Of a stretch of 64,000 nucleotides of DNA, positions 63,760 to 64,000 are shown piece after piece. Within the stretch, counting starts at the first letter, position 1. Every line of letters starts with the position of its first letter. Location of the stretch: NCBI RefSeq assembly GCF_965229315.1, contig NZ_CBDDJA010000002.1, positions 1,426,001 through 1,490,000 on the forward strand, given 5' to 3'. Source of the DNA: Pelomonas sp965229315. GTDB lineage: Bacteria > Pseudomonadota > Gammaproteobacteria > Burkholderiales > Burkholderiaceae_C. Both the position numbers and the translations under genes were made by a program. The notes under the pieces were generated by a model that saw nothing but the letters and a program-made list of their open reading frames with translations, had not been told where the DNA came from and did not search any database.

Positions 63760-64000
63760 TCAGCGCGACGCCGCCAGCATCGCCCGGTAGTCGTCGGCGC
63801 TGGCCACGCGCGGGTTGGTCTTGTGGCAATGGTCGAGCAGCGCGTGCGTGACGATGCGTTCGTCCAGATCCGGCCCGGCGCCCATCGCCGCCAGGCCCGC
63901 GGGCAGCCCCAGGCGGGCACTCATCGCGCTGATCGCATCGGCCACATCGCCCGCCTGCGTACCGGCCAGGCCCATGGCCTGCGACAGCCGCGCGATGCGG
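63760..64000 (-). CDS. iron-containing alcohol dehydrogenase (C-terminal end, partial)
   Basis: The C-terminal 80 residues of a protein whose start lies beyond the window. It reads RIARLSQAMGLAGTQAGDVADAISAMSARLGLP and later ALLDHCHKTNPRVASADDYRAMLAASR. The combined helical region and the final KTNPR...DDYRAML are typical of group III (iron-activated) alcohol dehydrogenases. The substrate cannot be told without the N-terminal part. The metal-binding residues would lie upstream of this fragment, apart from the C-terminal His in DHCHKTNPR. Confidence 0.8.
   Translation of the reverse strand, partial: RIARLSQAMGLAGTQAGDVADAISAMSARLGLPAGLAAMGAGPDLDERIVTHALLDHCHKTNPRVASADDYRAMLAASR

Overview
The window looks like chromosomal DNA of a high-GC betaproteobacterium of the order Burkholderiales, close to the Roseateles/Mitsuaria/Rubrivivax type. 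I infer this from the strong G/C bias at third codon positions, a Bug-type solute receptor, three PEP-CTERM surface proteins, a small Trp-rich protein of the TIGR04438 type and a DUF4337 protein. It is gene-dense. I see no transposase, phage gene, CRISPR array, rRNA or replication origin. Most of it is housekeeping or ordinary accessory sequence.

Layout. 1-6.2 kb: end of an unknown plus-strand gene, a zinc alcohol dehydrogenase, a secreted LpqC/PHB-depolymerase-like esterase, a GNAT acetyltransferase, then the class I (Fe-S) and class II fumarases back to back, and a YqhA-type membrane protein. 6.2-9 kb: acetyl-CoA synthetase, whose 3' end is palindromic and partly duplicated downstream, a small cytochrome c and a Trp-rich membrane protein. 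9-15 kb: TPR protein, lgt, dnaQ, two tRNA-Val(CAC) genes, a SYLF protein, a DUF4337 protein and the folA/thyA pair. 15-21.5 kb: a complete RND efflux operon (adaptor, pump, outer-membrane factor) ending in its own TetR regulator, with two palindromic operators at its promoter. 21.5-29.7 kb: three PEP-CTERM proteins, small membrane proteins, a CbrC-like protein, a degenerate endonuclease V homologue and an MsbA-like ABC exporter. 29.7-37.1 kb: a LolD/FtsX/CrtC-like ABC export cluster, miaA, an RluF-like pseudouridine synthase with a long disordered tail, and mutL. 37-45 kb: DedA, a glycosyltransferase, and a tightly coupled string of tricorn-like protease, unknown protein, Cache-domain histidine kinase and LuxR-type regulator. 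45-50 kb: aldo/keto reductase and divergent LysR regulator, cstA with its YbdD partner, a phytanoyl-CoA dioxygenase-like protein. 50-60 kb: amidase, tsaE, queG, chalcone-isomerase-like protein, Bug receptor, xerD, TonB-dependent receptor, MarC, a 49-residue Lys-rich protein and a second GNAT. 60-64 kb: isocitrate lyase, a chemotaxis receptor and the end of an iron-containing alcohol dehydrogenase.

Metabolically the window is rich in C2/C3/C4 acid handling: acetyl-CoA synthetase, isocitrate lyase, both fumarases, a CstA-family transporter and a Bug receptor. The strongest regulatory signals are the TetR operators at 21381-21444, a textbook LysR box (TTGAT-N11-ATCAA) at 46149-46169, and an AT-rich palindromic leader before isocitrate lyase. 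I found no clear new multi-gene system. The best leads are the protease/unknown/sensor-kinase operon at 38.6-44.7 kb, the duplicated palindromic acs 3' end at 8.2-8.4 kb, and the degenerate endonuclease V homologue at 26.2 kb.
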